A stretch of 64,000 bases of DNA from Bursaphelenchus xylophilus (GCA_904066235.2 CAJFCV020000001.1:11155291-11219290), one strand, 5' to 3'. Positions 1 to 15,605 are shown, counted from the stretch's first letter. Notes: a model not told the origin generated them from the letters alone. Translations and numbers: made by a program.

Positions 1-821
1 ATTACGCCGACACTGGGCGAAAAACTCTGATATTATACTAGACACCGGTTTTAAAAAAAAGTGAATTAGTGATGACGGAGTGAATTGACAAGACATACAC
101 CATTCGAAAGCTAATCGCCTGAGATTTTAGCATGGCAAGTTTCAGCTTTTTTGGAATCAAATTACGCCGACACTGGGCGAAAAACTCTGATATTATACTA
201 GACACCGGTTTTAAAAAAAAGTGAATTAGTGATGACGGAGTGAATTGACAAGACATACACCATTCGAAAGCTAATCGCCTGAGATTTTAGCGTGGCAAGT
301 TTCAGCTTTTTTGGAATCAAATTACGCCGACACTGGGCGAAAAACTCTGATATTATACTAGACACCGGTTTTAAAAAAAGTGAATTAGTGATGACGGAGT
401 GAATTGACAAGACATACACCATTGGAAAGATAATCGCCTGAGATTTTAGCATGGCAAGTTTCAGCTCTTTTGCAATCAAATTACGCCGACACTGGGCGAA
501 AAACTCTGATATTATACTAGACACCGGTTTTAAAAAAAGTGAACTAGTGATGACGGAGTGAATTGACAAGACATACACCATTCGAAAGCTAATCGCCTGA
601 GATTTTAGCATGGCAAGTTTCAGCTTTTTTGGAATCAAATTACGCCGACACTGGGCGAAAAACTCTGATATTATACTAGACACCGGTTTTAAAAAAAGTG
701 AATTAGTGATGACGGAGTGAATTGACAAGACATACACCATTCGAAAGCTAGTCGCCTGAGATTTTAGCGTGGCAAGTTTCAGCTTTTTTGGAATCAAATT
801 GCGCCGACACTGGGCGAAAAA

Positions 822-2416
822 CACTTATATTATACTAGACACCGGTTTTAAAAAAAGTGAATTAGTGATGACGGAGTGAATTGACAAGACATACACCATT
901 CGAAAGCTAATCGCCTGAGATTTTAGCATGGCAAGTTTCAGCTTTTTTGGAATCAAATTGCGCCGACACTGGGCGAAAAACTCTGATATTATACTAGACA
1001 CCGGTTTTAAAAAAAGTGAATTAGTGATGACGGAGTGAATTGACAAGACATACACCATTCGAAAGCTAATCGCCTGAGATTTTAGCACGGCAAGTTTCAG
1101 CTTTTTTGGAATCAAATTACGCCGACACTGGGCGAAAAACTCTGATATTATACTAGACACCGGTTTTAAAAAAAGTGAATTAGTGATGACGGAGTGAATT
1201 GACAAGACATACACCATTCGAAAGCTAATCGCCTGAGATTTTAGCGTGGCAAGTTTCAGCTTTTTTGGAATCAAATTGCGCCGACACTGGGCGAAAAACA
1301 CTTATATTATACTAGACACCGGTTTTAAAAAAAGTGAATTAGTGATGACGGAGTGAATTGACAAGACATACACCATTCGAAAGCTAATCGCCTGAGATTT
1401 TAGCATGGCAAGTTTCAGCTTTTTTGGAATCAAATTACGCCGACACTGGGCGAAAAACTCTGATATTATACTAGACACCGGTTTTAAAAAAAAGTGAATT
1501 AGTGATGACGGAGTGAATTGACAAGACATACACCATTCGAAAGCTAGTCGCCTGAGATTTTAGCGTGGCAAGTTTCAGCTTTTTTGGAATCAAATTGCGC
1601 CGACACTGGGCGAAAAACACTTATATTATACTAGACACCGGTTTTAAAAAAAGTGAATTAGTGATGACGGAGTGAATTGACAAGACATACACCATTCGAA
1701 AGCTAATCGCCTGAGATTTTAGCATGGCAAGTTTCAGCTTTTTTGGAATCAAATTGCGCCGACACTGGGCGAAAAACTCTGATATTATACTAGACACCGG
1801 TTTTAAAAAAAGTGAATTAGTGATGACGGAGTGAATTGACAAGACATACACCATTCGAAAGCTAATAGCCTGAGATTTTAGCACGGCAAGTTTCAGCTTT
1901 TTTGGAATCAAATTACGCCGACACTGGGCGAAAAACTCTGATATTATACTAGACACCGGTTTTAAAAAAAGTGAATTAGTGATGACGGAGTGAATTGACA
2001 AGACATACACCATTCGAAAGCTAATCGCCTGAGATTTTAGCGTGGCAAGTTTCAGCTTTTTTGGAATCAAATTGCGCCGACACTGGGCGAAAAACACTTA
2101 TATTATACTAGACACCGGTTTTAAAAAAAGTGAATTAGTGATGACGGAGTGAATTGACAAGACATACACCATTCGAAAGCTAATCGCCTGAGATTTTAGC
2201 ATGGCAAGTTTCAGCTTTTTTGGAATCAAATTGCGCCGACACTGGGCGAAAAACTCTGATATTATACTAGACACCGGTTTTAAAAAAAGTGAATTAGTGA
2301 TGACGGAGTGAATTGACAAGACATACACCATTCGAAAGCTAATCGCCTGAGATTTTAGCATGGCAAGTTTCAGCTTTTTTGGAATCAAATTACGCCGACA
2401 CTGGGCGAAAAACTCT
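822..2416 (+). repeat. Pentamer HOR, two copies (796 bp)
   Basis: The aacacttatatt marker occurs at about 822, 1,299, 1,618 and 2,095, giving spacings of 477, 319 and 477. This is a five-monomer unit of 796 bp present twice (about 822-1,617 and 1,618-2,413). The copies match unit by unit for the first three monomers, including the rarer tagcacggc variant near 1,085 and 1,881. They differ by single bases, for example taatcgcc against taatagcc, and then diverge in the last two units. Confidence 0.8.
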
Positions 2417-2489
2417 GATATTATACTAGACACCGGTTTTAAAAAAAGTGAATTAGTGATGACGGAGTGAATTGACAAGACATACACCA

Positions 2490-5400
2490 TTGGAAAGATA
2501 ATCGCCTGAGATTTTAGCATGGCAAGTTTCAGCTTTTTTGGAATCAAATTACGCCGACACTGGGCGAAAAACTCTGATATTATACTAGACACCGGTTTTA
2601 AAAAAAGTGAATTAGTGATGACGGAGTGAATTGACAAGACATACACCATTGGAAAGATAATCGCCTGAGATTTTAGCATGGCAAGTTTCAGCTCTTTTGC
2701 AATCAAATTACGCCGACACTGGGCGAAAAACTCTGATATTATACTAGACAACGGTTTTAAAAAAAGTGAATTAGTGATGACGGAGTGAATTGACAAGACA
2801 TACACCATTGGAAAGATAATCGCCTGAGATTTTAGCATGGCAAGTTTCAGCTTTTTTGGAATCAAATTACGCCGACACTGGGCGAAAAACTCTGATATTA
2901 TACTAGACACCGGTTTTAAAAAAAGTGAATTAGTGATGACGGAGTGAATTGACAAGACATACACCATTGGAAAGATAATCGCCTGGGATTTTAGCATGGC
3001 AAGTTTCAGCTTTTTTGGAATCAAATTACGCCGACACTGGGCGAAAAACTCTGATATTATACTAGACACCGGTTTTAAAAAAAGTGAATTAGTGATGACG
3101 GAGTGAATTGACAAGACATACACCATTGGAAAGATAATCGCCTGAGATTTTAGCATGGCAAGTTTCAGCTCTTTTGCAATCAAATTACGCCGACACTGGG
3201 CGAAAAACTCTGATATTATACTAGACACCGGTTTTAAAAAAAGTGAATTAGTGATGACGGAGTGAATTGACAAGACATACACCATTGGAAAGATAATCGC
3301 CTGAGATTTTAGCATGGCAAGTTTCAGCTTTTTTGGAATCAAATTACGCCGACACTGGGCGAAAAACTCTGATATTATACTAGACACCGGTTTTAAAAAA
3401 AAGTGAATTAGTGATGACGGAGTGAATTGGCAAGACATACACCATTGGAAAGATAATCGCCTGAGATTTTAGCATGGCAAGTTTCAGCTCTTTTGCAATC
3501 AAATTACGCCGACACTGGGCGAAAAACTCTGATATTATACTAGACACCGGTTTTAAAAAAAGTGAATTAGTGATGACGGAGTGAATTGACAAGACATACA
3601 CCATTCGAAAGCTAATCGCCTGAGATTTTAGCATGGCAAGTTTCAGCTTTTTTGGAATCAAATTGCGCCGACACTGGGCGAAAAACTCTGATATTATACT
3701 AGACACCGGTTTTAAAAAAAGTGAATTAGTGATGACGGAGTGAATTGACAAGACATACACCATTCGAAAGCTAATCGCCTGAGATTTTAGCATGGCAAGT
3801 TTCAGCTTTTTTGGAATCAAATTACGCCGACACTGGGCGAAAAACTCTGATATTATACTAGACACCGGTTTTAAAAAAAGTGAATTAGTGATGACGGAGT
3901 GAATTGACAAGACATACACCATTCGAAAGCTAATCGCCTGAGATTTTAGCATGGCAAGTTTCAGCTTTTTTGGAATCAAATTGCGCCGACACTGGGCGAA
4001 AAACTCTGATATTATACTAGACACCGGTTTTAAAAAAAGTGAATTAGTGATGACGGAGTGAATTGACAAGACATACACCATTGGAAAGATAATCGCCTGA
4101 GATTTTAGCATGGCAAGTTTCAGCTTTTTTGGAATCAAATTACGCCGACACTGGGCGAAAAACTCTGATATTATACTAGACACCGGTTTTAAAAAAAGTG
4201 AATTAGTGATGACGGAGTGAATTGACAAGACATACACCATTGGAAAGATAATCGCCTGAGATTTTAGCATGGCAAGTTTCAGCTTTTTTGGAATCAAATT
4301 ACGCCGACACTGGGCGAAAAACTCTGATATTATACTAGACACCGGTTTTAAAAAAAGTGAATTAGTGATGACGGAGTGAATTGGCAAGACATACACCATT
4401 GGAAAGATAATCGCCTGAGATTTTAGCATGGCAAGTTTCAGCTCTTTTGCAATCAAATTACGCCGACACTGGGCGAAAAACTCTGATATTATACTAGACA
4501 CCGGTTTTAAAAAAAGTGAATTAGTGATGACGGAGTGAATTGACAAGACATACACCATTCGAAAGCTAATCGCCTGAGATTTTAGCATGGCAAGTTTCAG
4601 CTTTTTTGGAATAAATTGCGCCGACACTGGGCGAAAAACTCTGATATTATACTAGACACCGGTTTTAAAAAAAGTGAATTAGTGATGACGGAGTGAATTG
4701 ACAAGACATACACCATTCGAAAGCTAATCGCCTGAGATTTTAGCATGGCAAGTTTCAGCTTTTTTGGAATCAAATTACGCCGACACTGGGCGAAAAACTC
4801 TGATATTATACTAGACACCGGTTTTAAAAAAAGTGAATTAGTGATGACGGAGTGAATTGACAAGACATACACCATTCGAAAGCTAATCGCCTGAGATTTT
4901 AGCATGGCAAGTTTCAGCTTTTTTGGAATCAAATTGCGCCGACACTGGGCGAAAAACTCTGATATTATACTAGACACCGGTTTTAAAAAAAGTGAATTAG
5001 TGATGACGGAGTGAATTGACAAGACATACACCATTGGAAAGATAATCGCCTGAGATTTTAGCATGGCAAGTTTCAGCTTTTTTGGAATCAAATTACGCCG
5101 ACACTGGGCGAAAAACTCTGATATTATACTAGACACCGGTTTTAAAAAAAGTGAATTAGTGATGACGGAGTGAATTGACAAGACATACACCATTGGAAAG
5201 ATAATCGCCTGAGATTTTAGCATGGCAAGTTTCAGCTCTTTTGCAATCAAATTACGCCGACACTGGGCGAAAAACTCTGATATTATACTAGACAACGGTT
5301 TTAAAAAAAAGTGAATTAGTGATGACGGAGTGAATTGACAAGACATACACCATTGGAAAGATAATCGCCTGAGATTTTAGCATGGCAAGTTTCAGCTTTT

Positions 5401-6205
5401 TTGGAATCAAATTACGCCGACACTGGGCGAAAAACTCTGATATTATACTAGACACCGGTTTTAAAAAAAGTGAATTAGTGATGACGGAGTGAATTGACAA
5501 GACATACACCATTGGAAAGATAATCGCCTGGGATTTTAGCATGGCAAGTTTCAGCTTTTTTGGAATCAAATTACGCCGACACTGGGCGAAAAACTCTGAT
5601 ATTATACTAGACACCGGTTTTAAAAAAAGTGAATTAGTGATGACGGAGTGAATTGACAAGACATACACCATTGGAAAGATAATCGCCTGAGATTTTAGCA
5701 TGGCAAGTTTCAGCTCTTTTGCAATCAAATTACGCCGACACTGGGCGAAAAACTCTGATATTATACTAGACACCGGTTTTAAAAAAAGTGAATTAGTGAT
5801 GACGGAGTGAATTGACAAGACATACACCATTGGAAAGATAATCGCCTGAGATTTTAGCATGGCAAGTTTCAGCTTTTTTGGAATCAAATTACGCCGACAC
5901 TGGGCGAAAAACTCTGATATTATACTAGACACCGGTTTTAAAAAAAGTGAATTAGTGATGACGGAGTGAATTGGCAAGACATACACCATTGGAAAGATAA
6001 TCGCCTGAGATTTTAGCATGGCAAGTTTCAGCTCTTTTGCAATCAAATTACGCCGACACTGGGCGAAAAACTCTGATATTATACTAGACACCGGTTTTAA
6101 AAAAAGTGAATTAGTGATGACGGAGTGAATTGACAAGACATACACCATTCGAAAGCTAATCGCCTGAGATTTTAGCATGGCAAGTTTCAGCTTTTTTGGA
6201 ATCAA
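2490..6205 (+). repeat. Duplicated 1.2-kb block at 2,544-bp offset (16 monomers)
   Basis: The segments 2,490-3,660 and 5,034-6,205 share rare markers in the same order: gacaacgg (2,747 and 5,291), gcctgggatt (2,981 and 5,526) and ttggcaagac (3,430 and 5,974). Each is 2,544-2,545 bp apart. This marks a 16-monomer HOR or a block duplication. A further gcctgggatt at 8,073 is 2,547 bp beyond the second copy, hinting at a decayed third copy. Confidence 0.75.
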
Positions 6206-9200
6206 ATTACGCCGACACTGGGCGAAAAACTCTGATATTATACTAGACACCGGTTTTAAAAAAAAGTGAATTAGTGATGACGGAGTGAATTGACAAGACA
6301 TACACCATTCGAAAGCTAATCGCCTGAGATTTTAGCATGGCAAGTTTCAGCTTTTTTGGAATCAAATTGCGCCGACACTGGGCGAAAAACTCTGATATTA
6401 TACTAGACACCGGTTTTAAAAAAAGTGAATTAGTGATGACGGAGTGAATTGACAAGACATACACCATTGGAAAGATAATCGCCTGAGATTTTAGCATGGC
6501 AAGTTTCAGCTTTTTTGGAATCAAATTACGCCGACACTGGGCGAAAAACTCTGATATTATACTAGACACCGGTTTTAAAAAAAAGTGAATTAGTGATGAC
6601 GGAGTGAATTGACAAGACATACACCATTCGAAAGCTAATCGCCTGAGATTTTAGCGTGGCAAGTTTCAGCTTTTTTGGAATCAAATTACGCCGACACTGG
6701 GCGAAAAACTCTGATATTATACTAGACACCGGTTTTAAAAAAAGTGAATTAGTGATGACGGAGTGAATTGACAAGACATACACCATTCGAAAGCTAATCG
6801 CCTGAGATTTTAGCGTGGCAAGTTTCAGCTTTTTTGGAATCAAATTGCGCCGACACTGGGCGAAAAACACTTATATTATACTAGACACCGGTTTTAAAAA
6901 AAAGTGAATTAGTAATGACGGAGTGAATTGACAAGACATACACCATTCGAAAGCCAATCGCCTGAGATTTTAGCATGGCAAGTTTCAGCTTTTTTGGAAT
7001 CAAATTGCGCCGACACTGGGCGAAAAACTCTGATATTATACTAGACACCGGTTTTAAAAAAAGTGAATTAGTGATGACGGAGTGAATTGACAAGACATAC
7101 ACCATTCGAAAGCTAATCGCCTGAGATTTTAGCATGGCAAGTTTCAGCTTTTTTGGAATCAAATTACGCCGACACTGGGCGAAAAACTCTGATATTATAC
7201 TAGACACCGGTTTTAAAAAAAGTGAATTAGTGATGACGGAGTGAATTGACAAGACATACACCATTCGAAAGCTAATCGCCTGAGATTTTAGCGTGGCAAG
7301 TTTCAGCTTTTTTGGAATCAAATTGCGCCGACACTGGGCGAAAAACACTTATATTATACTAGACACCGGTTTTAAAAAAAGTGAATTAGTAATGACGGAG
7401 TGAATTGACAAGACATACACCATTCGAAAGCTAATCGCCTGAGATTTTAGCATGGCAAGTTTCAGCTTTTTTGGAATCAAATTACGCCGACACTGGGCGA
7501 AAAACTCTGATATTATACTAGACACCGGTTTTAAAAAAAAGTGAATTAGTGATGACGGAGTGAATTGGCAAGACATACACCATTGGAAAGATAATCGCCT
7601 GAGATTTTAGCATGGCAAGTTTCAGCTCTTTTGCAATCAAATTACGCCGACACTGGGCGAAAAACTCTGATATTATACTAGACACCGGTTTTAAAAAAAG
7701 TGAATTAGTGATGACGGAGTGAATTGACAAGACATACACCATTCGAAAGCTAATCGCCTGAGATTTTAGCATGGCAAGTTTCAGCTTTTTTGGAATAAAT
7801 TGCGCCGACACTGGGCGAAAAACTCTGATATTATACTAGACACCGGTTTTAAAAAAAGTGAATTAGTGATGACGGAGTGAATTGACAAGACATACACCAT
7901 TCGAAAGCTAATCGCCTGAGATTTTAGCATGGCAAGTTTCAGCTTTTTTGGAATCAAATTACGCCGACACTGGGCGAAAAACTCTGATATTATACTAGAC
8001 ACCGGTTTTAAAAAAAGTGAATTAGTGATGACGGAGTGAATTGACAAGACATACACCATTGGAAAGATAATCGCCTGGGATTTTAGCATGGCAAGTTTCA
8101 GCTTTTTTGGAATCAAATTGCGCCGACACTGGGCGAAAAACTCTGATATTATACTAGACACCGGTTTTAAAAAAAGTGAATTAGTGATGACGGAGTGAAT
8201 TGACAAGACATACACCATTCGAAAGCTAATCGCCTGAGATTTTAGCATGGCAAGTTTCAGCTTTTTTGGAATCAAATTACGCCGACACTGGGCGAAAAAC
8301 TCTGATATTATACTAGACACCGGTTTTAAAAAAAAGTGAATTAGTGATGACGGAGTGAATTGACAAGACATACACCATTCGAAAGCTAATCGCCTGAGAT
8401 TTTAGCGTGGCAAGTTTCAGCTTTTTTGGAATCAAATTGCGCCGACACTGGGCGAAAAACACTTATATTATACTAGACACCGGTTTTAAAAAAAAGTGAA
8501 TTAGTAATGACGGAGTGAATTGACAAGACATACACCATTCGAAAGCCAATCGCCTGAGATTTTAGCATGGCAAGTTTCAGCTTTTTTGGAATCAAATTGC
8601 GCCGACACTGGGCGAAAAACTCTGATATTATACTAGACACCGGTTTTAAAAAAAGTGAATTAGTGATGACGGAGTGAATTGACAAGACATACACCATTCG
8701 AAAGCTAATCGCCTGAGATTTTAGCATGGCAAGTTTCAGCTTTTTTGGAATCAATTTGCGCCGACACTGGGCGAAAAACTCTGATATTATACTAGACACC
8801 GGTTTTAAAAAAAGTGAATTAGTGATGACGGAGTGAATTGACAAGACATACACCATTCGAAAGCTAATCGCCTGAGATTTTAGCGTGGCAAGTTTCAGCT
8901 TTTTTGGAATCAAATTGCGCCGACACTGGGCGAAAAACTCTGATATTATACTAGACACCGGTTTTAAAAAAAAGTGAATTAGTGATGACGGAGTGAATTG
9001 ACAAGACATACACCATTCGAAAGCTAATCGCCTGAGATTTTAGCGTGGCAAGTTTCAGCTTTTTTGGAATCAAATTGCGCCGACACTGGGCGAAAAACAC
9101 TTATATTATACTAGACACCGGTTTTAAAAAAAGTGAATTAGTAATGACGGAGTGAATTGACAAGACATACACCATTCGAAAGCTAATCGCCTGAGATTTT

Positions 9201-10079
9201 AGCGTGGCAAGTTTCAGCTTTTTTGGAATCAAATTGCGCCGACACTGGGCGAAAAACACTTATATTATACTAGACACCGGTTTTAAAAAAAGTGAATTAG
9301 TAATGACGGAGTGAATTGACAAGACATACACCATTCGAAAGCTAATCGCCTGAGATTTTAGCGTGGCAAGTTTCAGCTTTTTTGGAATCAAATTGCGCCG
9401 ACACTGGGCGAAAAACTCTGATATTATACTAGACACCGGTTTTAAAAAAAGTGAATTAGTGATGACGGAGTGAATTGACAAGACATACACCATTCGAAAG
9501 CTAATCGCCTGAGATTTTAGCATGGCAAGTTTCAGCTCTTTTGCAATCAAATTACGCCGACACTGGGCGAAAAACTCTGATATTATACTAGACACCGGTT
9601 TTAAAAAAAAGTGAATTAGTGATGACGGAGTGAATTGACAAGACATACACCATTCGAAAGCTAATCGCCTGAGATTTTAGCGTGGCAAGTTTCAGCTTTT
9701 TTGGAATCAAATTACGCCGACACTGGGCGAAAAACTCTGATATTATACTAGACACCGGTTTTAAAAAAAGTGAATTAGTGATGACGGAGTGAATTGACAA
9801 GACATACACCATTCGAAAGCTAATCGCCTGAGATTTTAGCGTGGCAAGTTTCAGCTTTTTTGGAATCAAATTGCGCCGACACTGGGCGAAAAACTCTGAT
9901 ATTATACTAGACACCGGTTTTAAAAAAAAGTGAATTAGTGATGACGGAGTGAATTGACAAGACATACACCATTCGAAAGCTAATCGCCTGAGATTTTAGC
10001 GTGGCAAGTTTCAGCTTTTTTGGAATCAAATTGCGCCGACACTGGGCGAAAAACTCTGATATTATACTAGACACCGGTT

Positions 10080-11240
10080 TTAAAAAAAGTGAATTAGTGA
10101 TGACGGAGTGAATTGACAAGACATACACCATTCGAAAGCTAATCGCCTGAGATTTTAGCATGGCAGGTTTCAGCTTTTTTGGAATCAAATTACGCCGACA
10201 CTGGGCGAAAAACTCTGATATTATACTAGACACCGGTTTTAAAAAAAAGTGAATTAGTGATGACGGAGTGAATTGACAAGACATACACCATTCGAAAGCT
10301 AATCGCCTGAGATTTTAGCGTGGCAAGTTTCAGCTTTTTTGGAATCAAATTACGCCGACACTGGGCGAAAAACTCTGATATTATACTAGACACCGGTTTT
10401 AAAAAAAGTGAATTAGTGATGACGGAGTGAATTGACAAGACATACACCATTCGAAAGCTAATCGCCTGAGATTTTAGCGTGGCAAGTTTCAGCTTTTTTG
10501 GAATCAAATTGCGCCGACACTGGGCGAAAAACTCTGATATTATACTAGACACCGGTTTTAAAAAAAGTGAATTAGTGATGACGGAGTGAATTGACAAGAC
10601 ATACACCATTCGAAAGCTAATCGCCTGAGATTTTAGCGTGGCAAGTTTCAGCTTTTTTGGAATCAAATTGCGCCGACACTGGGCGAAAAACTCTGATATT
10701 ATACTAGACACCGGTTTTAAAAAAAGTGAATTAGTGATGACGGAGTGAATTGACAAGACATACACCATTCGAAAGCTAATCGCCTGAGATTTTAGCATGG
10801 CAGGTTTCAGCTTTTTTGGAATCAAATTACGCCGACACTGGGCGAAAAACTCTGATATTATACTAGACACCGGTTTTAAAAAAAGTGAATTAGTGATGAC
10901 GGAGTGAATTGACAAGACATACACCATTCGAAAGCTAATCGCCTGAGATTTTAGCGTGGCAAGTTTCAGCTTTTTTGGAATCAAATTGCGCCGACACTGG
11001 GCGAAAAACTCTGATATTATACTAGACACCGGTTTTAAAAAAAGTGAATTAGTGATGACGGAGTGAATTGACAAGACATACACCATTCGAAAGCTAATCG
11101 CCTGAGATTTTAGCATGGCAGGTTTCAGCTTTTTTGGAATCAAATTACGCCGACACTGGGCGAAAAACTCTGATATTATACTAGACACCGGTTTTAAAAA
11201 AAGTGAATTAGTGATGACGGAGTGAATTGGCAAGACATAC
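10080..11240 (+). repeat. A-family short HOR marked by catggcaggttt
   Basis: Units with catggcaggttt (at about 10,161, 10,797 and 11,116) alternate with units carrying agcgtggc and attgcg. Spacings are about 635 and 319 bp, meaning four and then two monomers. The last part is a clear dimer. The a-to-g change is otherwise seen only in the right arm (51.2, 52.3, 54.7, 59.5, 60.3 and 61.7 kb), where it sits in a different background (tttcagcatggcagg). Confidence 0.65.
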
Positions 11241-12570
11241 ACCATTGGAAAGATAATCGCCTGAGATTTTAGCATGGCAAGTTTCAGCTCTTTTGCAATC
11301 AAATTACGCCGACACTGGGCGAAAAACTCTGATATTATACTAGACACCGGTTTTAAAAAAAAGTGAATTAGTGATGACGGAGTGAATTGACAAGACATAC
11401 ACCATTCGAAAGCTAATCGCCTGAGATTTTAGCATGGCAAGTTTCAGCTTTTTTGGAATCAAATTACGCCGACACTGGGCGAAAAACTCTGATATTATAC
11501 TAGACACCGGTTTTAAAAAAAAGTGAATTAGTGATGACGGAGTGAATTGACAAGACATACACCATTCGAAAGCTAATCGCCTGAGATTTTAGCGTGGCAA
11601 GTTTCAGCTTTTTTGGAATCAAATTGCGCCGACACTGGGCGAAAAACACTTATATTATACTAGACACCGGTTTTAAAAAAAAGTGAATTAGTAATGACGG
11701 AGTGAATTGACAAGACATACACCATTCGAAAGCTAATCGCCTGAGATTTTAGCATGGCAAGTTTCAGCTTTTTTGGAATAAATTGCGCCGACACTGGGCG
11801 AAAAACTCTGATATTATACTAGACACCGGTTTTAAAAAAAGTGAATTAGTGATGACGGAGTGAATTGACAAGACATACACCATTCGAAAGCTAATCGCCT
11901 GAGATTTTAGCATGGCAAGTTTCAGCTTTTTTGGAATCAAATTACGCCGACACTGGGCGAAAAACTCTGATATTATACTAGACACCGGTTTTAAAAAAAG
12001 TGAATTAGTGATGACGGAGTGAATTGACAAGACATACACCATTCGAAAGCTAATCGCCTGAGATTTTAGCATGGCAAGTTTCAGCTTTTTTGGAATCAAA
12101 TTGCGCCGACACTGGGCGAAAAACTCTGATATTATACTAGACACCGGTTTTAAAAAAAAGTGAATTAGTGATGACGGAGTGAATTGACAAGACATACACC
12201 ATTCGAAAGCTAATCGCCTGAGATTTTAGCGTGGCAAGTTTCAGCTTTTTTGGAATCAAATTGCGCCGACACTGGGCGAAAAACACTTATATTATACTAG
12301 ACACCGGTTTTAAAAAAAAGTGAATTAGTAATGACGGAGTGAATTGACAAGACATACACCATTCGAAAGCTAATCGCCTGAGATTTTAGCATGGCAAGTT
12401 TCAGCTTTTTTGGAATCAAATTGCGCCGACACTGGGCGAAAAACTCTGATATTATACTAGACACCGGTTTTAAAAAAAGTGAATTAGTGATGACGGAGTG
12501 AATTGACAAGACATACACCATTCGAAAGCTAATCGCCTGAGATTTTAGCATGGCAAGTTTCAGCTTTTTT

Positions 12571-15400
12571 GGAATAAATTGCGCCGACACTGGGCGAAAA
12601 ACTCTGATATTATACTAGACACCGGTTTTAAAAAAAAGTGAATTAGTGATGACGGAGTGAATTGACAAGACATACACCATTCGAAAGCTAATCGCCTGAG
12701 ATTTTAGCATGGCAAGTTTCAGCTTTTTTGGAATCAAATTGCGCCGACACTGGGCGAAAAACACTTATATTATACTAGACACCGGTTTTAAAAAAAGTGA
12801 ATTAGTAATGACGGAGTGAATTGACAAGACATACACCATTCGAAAGCTAATCGCCTGAGATTTTAGCATGGCAAGTTTCAGCTTTTTTGGAATCAAATTA
12901 CGCCGACACTGGGCGAAAAACTCTGATATTATACTAGACACCGGTTTTAAAAAAAAGTGAATTAGTGATGACGGAGTGAATTGACAAGACATACACCATT
13001 CGAAAGCTAATCGCCTGAGATTTTAGCATGGCAAGTTTCAGCTTTTTTGGAATCAAATTGCGCCGACACTGGGCGAAAAACTCTGATATTATACTAGACA
13101 CCGGTTTTAAAAAAAGTGAATTAGTGATGACGGAGTGAATTGACAAGACATACACCATTCGAAAGCTAATCGCCTGAGATTTTAGCATGGCAAGTTTCAG
13201 CTTTTTTGGAATCAAATTGCGCCGACACTGGGCGAAAAACACTTATATTATACTAGACACCGGTTTTAAAAAAAAGTGAATTAGTAATGACGGAGTGAAT
13301 TGACAAGACATACACCATTCGAAAGCTAATCGCCTGAGATTTTAGCATGGCAAGTTTCAGCTTTTTTGGAATCAAATTACGCCGACACTGGGCGAAAAAC
13401 TCTGATATTATACTAGACACCGGTTTTAAAAAAAGTGAATTAGTGATGACGGAGTGAATTGACAAGACATACACCATTCGAAAGCTAATCGCCTGAGATT
13501 TTAGCATGGCAAGTTTCAGCTTTTTTGGAATCAAATTGCGCCGACACTGGGCGAAAAACTCTGATATTATACTAGACACCGGTTTTAAAAAAAGTGAATT
13601 AGTGATGACGGAGTGAATTGACAAGACATACACCATTCGAAAGCTAATCGCCTGAGATTTTAGCATGGCAAGTTTCAGCTTTTTTGGAATAAATTGCGCC
13701 GACACTGGGCGAAAAACTCTGATATTATACTAGACACCGGTTTTAAAAAAAGTGAATTAGTGATGACGGAGTGAATTGACAAGACATACACCATTCGAAA
13801 GCTAATCGCCTGAGATTTTAGCATGGCAAGTTTCAGCTTTTTTGGAATCAAATTACGCCGACACTGGGCGAAAAACACTTATATTATACTAGACACCGGT
13901 TTTAAAAAAAGTGAATTAGTAATGACGGAGTGAATTGACAAGACATACACCATTCGAAAGCTAATCGCCTGAGATTTTAGCATGGCAAGTTTCAGCTTTT
14001 TTGGAATCAAATTACGCCGACACTGGGCGAAAAACTCTGATATTATACTAGACACCGGTTTTAAAAAAAAGTGAATTAGTGATGACGGAGTGAATTGACA
14101 AGACATACACCATTCGAAAGCTAATCGCCTGAGATTTTAGCATGGCAAGTTTCAGCTTTTTTGGAATCAAATTGCGCCGACACTGGGCGAAAAACTCTGA
14201 TATTATACTAGACACCGGTTTTAAAAAAAGTGAATTAGTGATGACGGAGTGAATTGACAAGACATACACCATTCGAAAGCTAATCGCCTGAGATTTTAGC
14301 ATGGCAAGTTTCAGCTTTTTTGGAATCAAATTGCGCCGACACTGGGCGAAAAACACTTATATTATACTAGACACCGGTTTTAAAAAAAAGTGAATTAGTA
14401 ATGACGGAGTGAATTGACAAGACATACACCATTCGAAAGCTAATCGCCTGAGATTTTAGCATGGCAAGTTTCAGCTTTTTTGGAATCAAATTACGCCGAC
14501 ACTGGGCGAAAAACTCTGATATTATACTAGACACCGGTTTTAAAAAAAAGTGAATTAGTGATGACGGAGTGAATTGACAAGACATACACCATTCGAAAGC
14601 TAATCGCCTGAGATTTTAGCATGGCAAGTTTCAGCTTTTTTGGAATCAAATTGCGCCGACACTGGGCGAAAAACTCTGATATTATACTAGACACCGGTTT
14701 TAAAAAAAAGTGAATTAGTGATGACGGAGTGAATTGACAAGACATACACCATTCGAAAGCTAATCGCCTGAGATTTTAGCATGGCAAGTTTCAGCTTTTT
14801 TGGAATAAATTGCGCCGACACTGGGCGAAAAACTCTGATATTATACTAGACACCGGTTTTAAAAAAAAGTGAATTAGTGATGACGGAGTGAATTGACAAG
14901 ACATACACCATTCGAAAGCTAATCGCCTGAGATTTTAGCATGGCAAGTTTCAGCTTTTTTGGAATCAAATTGCGCCGACACTGGGCGAAAAACACTTATA
15001 TTATACTAGACACCGGTTTTAAAAAAAGTGAATTAGTAATGACGGAGTGAATTGACAAGACATACACCATTCGAAAGCTAATCGCCTGAGATTTTAGCAT
15101 GGCAAGTTTCAGCTTTTTTGGAATCAAATTACGCCGACACTGGGCGAAAAACTCTGATATTATACTAGACACCGGTTTTAAAAAAAGTGAATTAGTGATG
15201 ACGGAGTGAATTGACAAGACATACACCATTCGAAAGCTAATCGCCTGAGATTTTAGCATGGCAAGTTTCAGCTTTTTTGGAATCAAATTGCGCCGACACT
15301 GGGCGAAAAACTCTGATATTATACTAGACACCGGTTTTAAAAAAAAGTGAATTAGTGATGACGGAGTGAATTGACAAGACATACACCATTCGAAAGCTAA
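12571..15400 (+). repeat. Heptamer HOR, about 1,115 bp
   Basis: The one-base-deletion marker ggaataaattg recurs at 12,571, 13,686 and 14,802, with spacings of 1,115 and 1,116 bp, or seven monomers. Between markers the units occur in the same order, including one aacacttatatt plus gtaatgacgg unit per copy (about 12,762, 13,875 and 14,994). A third copy begins at 14,802 and drifts after about 15.4 kb. The same unit order reappears at about 20.6-21.6 kb and 26.0-26.7 kb, so this HOR was also carried inside the 5.1-kb superunit. Confidence 0.8.
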
Positions 15401-15605
15401 TCGCCTGAGATTTTAGCATGGCAAGTTTCAGCTTTTTTGGAATCAAATTGCGCCGACACTGGGCGAAAAACTCTGATATTATACTAGACACCGGTTTTAA
15501 AAAAAGTGAATTAGTGATGACGGAGTGAATTGACAAGACATACACCATTCGAAAGCTAATCGCCTGAGATTTTAGCATGGCAAGTTTCAGCTTTTTTGGA
15601 ATCAA

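Noticed and set aside
2098..3438. Long minus-strand open frame of 446 codons, and dozens of similar ones across A-domains
   Set aside because: They are read-through of a 159-bp (53-codon) satellite unit. They begin and end at A-tract length changes or at the B-family TAG, have no independent start context, and show no sign of protein-level selection.
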